8,495 nucleotides of DNA, taken from assembly GCA_034437315.1 (NCBI GenBank), contig DAOTUC010000292.1, positions 1-8,495 of the forward strand, read 5' to 3'. The position numbers were made by a program, and so were the translations under genes. Origin of the DNA: DSAR01 sp034437315 (GTDB taxonomy: Bacteria; Chloroflexota; Anaerolineae; B4-G1). The notes under the pieces were generated by a model that was not told the origin of the DNA, searched no databases, and saw only the letters and a program-made list of their open reading frames with translations. How positions within the stretch are numbered: position 1 is the first letter of the stretch; every line of letters begins with the position of its first letter. Positions 5,652 through 8,495 of the stretch are shown here, one piece after another.

Positions 5652-7091
5652 ATGACCATCATTCGACCCCAAATCACAGTGCTCAATGCCGGGCAGATCG
5701 CGCAGATTCACGAGCGCTCGTTGCAGATTCTCTCCACCGTGGGCGTGCGGGTGGATTCGGAGGCGGCCCGGCAAGTCTTCGTCCGGGCGATAGGGCGGCC
5801 GGCCGATGGCGATCGGGTGCGCATCCCCCGCGAACTGGTCGAGCGCGCCCTGTCCACGGCCCCGCCCGCCATAGACGTCTACGACCGGCGGGGCGACTTC
5901 GCCTTTCGACTCGGCAGTGACCTGGATCAAGCGCAGGAACAGGCGCGCTTCGGCATCGGGGTGACCGCGCTTTACTACCAGGACCCGGAGACCGACGACG
6001 TGACCCCCTTCGCCCGGCGACACATGGCGCAAATGGTCCGGCTGGGCAACGCGCTGGATAGTTTCGACCTCATTTCAACCGTCGGCATCGTGCAGGACGT
6101 CCCGCCCGAATGGTCCGACCTGTACGCGACGCTGGAGATGGTCGCCAATACGGTCAAGCCGCTTTCCATCTTGATCTCCGACGAGGCGCGCTACCTCGAC
6201 GTGCTGGACCTGATCGGCCACCTGCACGGCGATTTGGCCGCCCGCCCGTTCGTCATCCCCTACTTCAACCCTATCACCCCGCTGGTGATGAACGAGGGCA
6301 CGACCGACAAGATGCGGGCGACGATTGAGCGCGGGCTGCCCTTTATGTACTCCAACTACGGCATGGTGGGCGCGACGACGCCCATCACGCCCGCCAGCGC
6401 CCTGGTATTGTTGAACGCCGAACTGCTCGCCGGGCTGACGTTCAGCCAACTCCTCCAGGCCGGCGCGCCGGTCATCCTCGGCTGCCTGCCGGCATTTTTC
6501 GATATGCAAGGGATGGGCAGTTTCTACGACGCGCAGAGCTACCTGATCAACCTGGCCTGCGCGGAGATGATGGCCCATTACCGCTTGCCCCACTGCGGCA
6601 CGTCCGGGAGCGGCATGGGGTGGGGGGCGGATCTGATCGCTGGCGGGCACCAGTGGGTCAATCACCTGACCAGTTGCATGGGCAAGATTGGCCTGGCCCC
6701 CTTCGTCGGCGATAACCTGGATTCGAAGGCCTTCTCGCCCGCCATCGTCATCTACGCCGACGAGATCATCGCCCAGGCCCGGCGGCTCGTCCAGGGATTC
6801 CCGCTGGACGAGGACACGCTCGCGTTACACGAGATCGAGCAGGCGGGACCGGGCGGCAACTATCTGACCTCTGATCTGACGCTGGAGCGCTTTCGCGACG
6901 CCTACTTCCGCAGCGACATCTGGCCCAATCTGACGTTCGAGGAGTGGCAAGAGCAGGGTCATCCCCAGCCCACTCGTCTGTTGCGGCGCTATGCCCGTGA
7001 GTTGTTGGATCGTCTCGCCCCGCCTGAAGATCACGCCGACCTGATGGCTCTGGGCGAGGGCTTCATCGCGCGGCTCTCCACCTCAATCTAA
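5652..7091 (+). CDS. MttB-superfamily methyltransferase (non-pyrrolysine trimethylamine/betaine methyltransferase homologue)
   Basis: This 479-residue protein matches the trimethylamine methyltransferase family in length and throughout. Characterised members move a methyl group from a methylated amine (trimethylamine, glycine betaine, proline betaine, carnitine) to a corrinoid protein. The N-terminus has the usual opening with HERSLQILSTVGVRVDSEAA (20-39), and the barrel contains PITPLVMNEGTTDKM (207-221) and CGTSGSGMGWGADLIAGGHQ (315-334). In archaeal MttB an amber codon for pyrrolysine falls in the last region; here the frame has no internal TAG, and by-eye alignment puts I329 at that position. 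AAGGAGA (5641-5647) sits four bases before the ATG. No corrinoid protein or reductive activase gene lies in the window. Family membership is secure. The substrate is unknown; the neighbouring importer suggests it might supply one. Confidence 0.9.
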   Translation: MTIIRPQITVLNAGQIAQIHERSLQILSTVGVRVDSEAARQVFVRAIGRPADGDRVRIPRELVERALSTAPPAIDVYDRRGDFAFRLGSDLDQAQEQARFGIGVTALYYQDPETDDVTPFARRHMAQMVRLGNALDSFDLISTVGIVQDVPPEWSDLYATLEMVANTVKPLSILISDEARYLDVLDLIGHLHGDLAARPFVIPYFNPITPLVMNEGTTDKMRATIERGLPFMYSNYGMVGATTPITPASALVLLNAELLAGLTFSQLLQAGAPVILGCLPAFFDMQGMGSFYDAQSYLINLACAEMMAHYRLPHCGTSGSGMGWGADLIAGGHQWVNHLTSCMGKIGLAPFVGDNLDSKAFSPAIVIYADEIIAQARRLVQGFPLDEDTLALHEIEQAGPGGNYLTSDLTLERFRDAYFRSDIWPNLTFEEWQEQGHPQPTRLLRRYARELLDRLAPPEDHADLMALGEGFIARLSTSI

Positions 7092-7107
7092 AAGGGACTA
7101 CCCTCCG

Positions 7108-7129
7108 GCAGGTTCAAACCCAAACCTGC
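7108..7129 (+). other. Hairpin in the spacer after the MttB-type gene
   Basis: GCAGGTT (7108-7114) pairs perfectly with AACCTGC (7123-7129) around an eight-base loop. No T-run follows on the + strand. It could be a weak terminator or an mRNA end-protecting hairpin between the two methyltransferase genes. It ends only 12 bases before the AGGTGA site of the next gene, so it could also affect translation start. Confidence 0.45.
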
Positions 7130-7150
7130 GAGAGAATGAGCAGGTGAACG

Positions 7151-8179
7151 ATGAATAAATTTTTCGCCGTGACGACCCGAGGGTTGGAATCCATCAGCGC
7201 CGAGGAGATGGACGCGCTGCCCGGCGTCACGGTCGATCAGATCGCCTACCGCCGCATTACTGCGACCGTCGCCCGCTCGCCCGCTCCGCTGTTGACGCTG
7301 CGCACTGTCGACGACGTCTTCTTCGACGTCGCCGCGTGGCGCGGCGTCGGTCGTTCCCGCGACACGCTGGAGGGGTTGCGCGCGTTGAGCGCCCAACTCG
7401 ATCTGTATCCGGCCCTGGGCGCGTGCGCCCAGGTGCGCCCCATTCCCGATTATCCCGCCTTCTCCGTCACGGCCAACTTCGTCGGTCAGCGCAATTACAG
7501 CGCAGAGGAGATCAAGCGCGCTTGCGCCGAGGGGATCGCTATGCGCCACGGTTGGCCGTACACGCCCGACGACCGGGAGGCCGCTCTCAACGTGCGCCTG
7601 TTCATTGAGCACGACGCGGCCTTTGTGGGCGCGCGCCTGGCAGCGGAACCCCTGCACCGTCGGCCGTACAAGCGCGTCCACGTGCCGGCCTCGTTGAAAC
7701 CGCCGGTGGTCGCCGCCCTTCTCCGGTGGGCGCAGGTCGAACCGGGCGAACTCGTGCTGGATCCGTGCTGCGGGGCCGGCACCATTCTGATCGAAGCCGC
7801 CTTGATCGGCGCGCGGGCTTGGGGTGGAGACAAGGCCGCACGGGCGCTCGCCGCTGCCCGCGCCAACATCGACGCGTCGGGCGTCCCGGCGAGCGTGCAC
7901 CGGTGGGACGCGAAAAGCCTGCCGTTGGCCGACGCATCGACCCCCTACGTCGTCTCCAACCTGCCGTGGGGGCGAGAGGTGACGGTCGGCGTTGCCCTGC
8001 CCGCCTTTTACCGGCGCGTCTGTGCCGAGATCGACCGCGTCGTCGCCCCAGGCGGCCGAGTCGTTCTCTTGACCGGCAGGCCGGAACTGCTCGCGCTTGA
8101 TGACCTTCGCCTTGAGGGCAAATTGGAGATCAGCCTGTTCGGCCAGACGCCGACCGCGTTCAAGCTTGCTAAGGGCTAG
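7151..8179 (+). CDS. THUMP-domain RNA guanine-N2 methyltransferase (TrmN/Trm14-like)
   Basis: This 342-residue protein very likely uses S-adenosylmethionine to methylate a guanine N2 in tRNA or rRNA. The N-terminal part (about 1-165) begins FFAVTTRGLESISAEEM and fits a ferredoxin-like plus THUMP RNA-binding region. The linker RRPYKRVHVPASLKPPVVAA (170-189) is typical of the group. The Rossmann methyltransferase domain has motif I DPCCGAGTI (204-212), the acidic residue region GGDKAA (225-230) and motif IV SNLPWG (269-274), of the N/D-(L/P)-P-(F/Y/W) kind that handles exocyclic amino groups. Length agrees with TrmN and Trm14 (about 335-380) rather than the longer RlmL. AGGTGA (7142-7147) precedes the ATG. 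The exact target nucleotide cannot be decided from sequence. It is probably housekeeping and unrelated to the importer. Confidence 0.88.
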   Translation: MNKFFAVTTRGLESISAEEMDALPGVTVDQIAYRRITATVARSPAPLLTLRTVDDVFFDVAAWRGVGRSRDTLEGLRALSAQLDLYPALGACAQVRPIPDYPAFSVTANFVGQRNYSAEEIKRACAEGIAMRHGWPYTPDDREAALNVRLFIEHDAAFVGARLAAEPLHRRPYKRVHVPASLKPPVVAALLRWAQVEPGELVLDPCCGAGTILIEAALIGARAWGGDKAARALAAARANIDASGVPASVHRWDAKSLPLADASTPYVVSNLPWGREVTVGVALPAFYRRVCAEIDRVVAPGGRVVLLTGRPELLALDDLRLEGKLEISLFGQTPTAFKLAKG

Positions 8180-8261
8180 CTACTGCTTTGAACGTCTGAG
8201 GCGCGCTCACAAATTCGTCACAAACTTGCTACGAAACCCTAACATTTCTATGACAAATATG

Positions 8262-8270
8262 TGGTATATT
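8262..8270 (+). promoter_or_regulatory. Candidate extended -10 promoter element
   Basis: TGGTATATT fits the extended -10 pattern TGnTATAAT with one mismatch in the hexamer (8265-8270). It stands in a locally AT-rich patch, unlike the surrounding genes. No good -35 hexamer is placed 16-18 bases upstream; ATGACA at 8250-8255 is too close. Transcription would start near 8277, at the base of the hairpin at 8277-8295, and lead into the gene at 8352. Confidence 0.5.
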
Positions 8271-8276
8271 GAATAC

Positions 8277-8295
8277 GCCGGCTCAACAAGCCGGT
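8277..8295 (+). promoter_or_regulatory. Leader hairpin at the predicted mRNA 5' end
   Basis: CCGGCT (8278-8283) and AGCCGG (8289-8294) form a perfect six-base-pair stem, extended by a G-U pair (8277/8295), around the five-base loop CAACA. No T-run follows. It sits 7 bases after the candidate -10, so it could be a 5'-end stabilising stem or an operator palindrome. Confidence 0.5.
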
Positions 8296-8305
8296 TATAG
8301 GGCCA

Positions 8306-8335
8306 TTGATCTAAATTGATCTAAGTTGATCTAAA
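8306..8335 (+). repeat. Three 10-bp direct repeats upstream of the last gene
   Basis: TTGATCTAAA (8306-8315), TTGATCTAAG (8316-8325) and TTGATCTAAA (8326-8335) are adjacent and differ at one base. The period is close to one DNA helical turn, so a protein could meet all copies on the same face. They lie 16-46 bases before the start codon at 8352, inside the probable leader. Confidence 0.85.
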
Positions 8336-8351
8336 ATAAGGGGGGGGAAGG

Positions 8352-8495
8352 ATGAATAAGCGCCTCACGTGGATTATCGTTACGACGTTGATCATCAACG
8401 CGATTGGCATCGGGATCGCGCCTGCGCCGGCCGCCGCTGCGCCCGCGGCAGCGTCCAGCGCGCCCGCTACCGCATTGCCCGCGTGGTACACGGCG
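8352..8495 (+). CDS. Start of an exported protein with signal peptide, 3' end outside the window
   Basis: A 48-codon open frame starts with ATG and runs to the window edge. The N-terminus MNKRLTWIIVTTLIINAIGI has two early positive charges and a hydrophobic core. An Ala/Pro-rich stretch with several AxA-type cleavage options follows (about residues 23-34, in APAPAAAAPAAA). This is a standard Sec signal peptide. The mature sequence begins within an Ala/Ser/Pro linker and then LPAWYTA; too little is present to name a family. No lipobox cysteine is seen. Ribosome binding is probably through AAGGGG within 8338-8343, which is part of an eight-G run (8340-8347). The separate AT-rich leader with its own promoter-like element suggests it is expressed independently of the upstream genes. 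Confidence 0.75.
   Translation, partial: MNKRLTWIIVTTLIINAIGIGIAPAPAAAAPAAASSAPATALPAWYTA

Noticed and set aside
7108..7129. Possible tRNA T-arm because of GGTTCAAACC
   Set aside because: No five-base stem around the loop, and no acceptor, D or anticodon arms nearby; the bases are explained by the simple GCAGGTT/AACCTGC hairpin.

Overview
The window is GC-rich, and every gene I can support lies on the + strand. The gene content suggests a Chloroflexota-like bacterium (Anaerolineae/Caldilineae type). The clues are a WD40 propeller in a membrane protein, a non-pyrrolysine MttB-superfamily enzyme, universal stress protein fusions and short-period tandem repeats between genes. This assignment is inference (about 0.6), because no rRNA or marker gene is present.

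Layout. Positions 2-598 hold the 3' part of a family-3 (amino-acid type) ABC solute-binding protein. A long hairpin follows at 653-695. Positions 753-3017 encode a 754-residue protein in which one membrane helix, a seven-repeat WD40 propeller and about four extra helices precede a complete amino-acid ABC permease domain. Four bases later comes the matching ATPase (3022-3789). A 37-base spacer of 7-8 bp repeats leads to a 567-residue ParB-like/universal-stress-protein fusion (3827-5530). A second spacer with 8-bp repeats leads to an MttB-superfamily methyltransferase (5652-7091). Next is a THUMP-domain RNA methyltransferase (7151-8179). The window ends in an AT-richer leader with an extended -10 element, a hairpin and three 10-bp repeats, ahead of the start of an exported protein (8352 onward).

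How the genes may work together. Binding protein, permease and ATPase form one polar amino acid-type importer. Only one permease is visible, so a homodimer would display two propellers. Topology, and the fact that the only two cysteines sit in one propeller insertion, place the propeller outside the cell, on the side where the binding protein docks. The binding protein keeps the Arg that holds an alpha-carboxylate but appears to lack the Asp that holds an alpha-ammonium. With an MttB-superfamily enzyme downstream, an N-methylated amino acid or betaine is a plausible cargo, though unproven. The stress-protein fusion may sense nucleotide or energy state for the locus. The THUMP methyltransferase is probably unrelated housekeeping.

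The most novel item is the WD40-permease fusion. I do not recall a characterised importer with this architecture, but I could not search for one.
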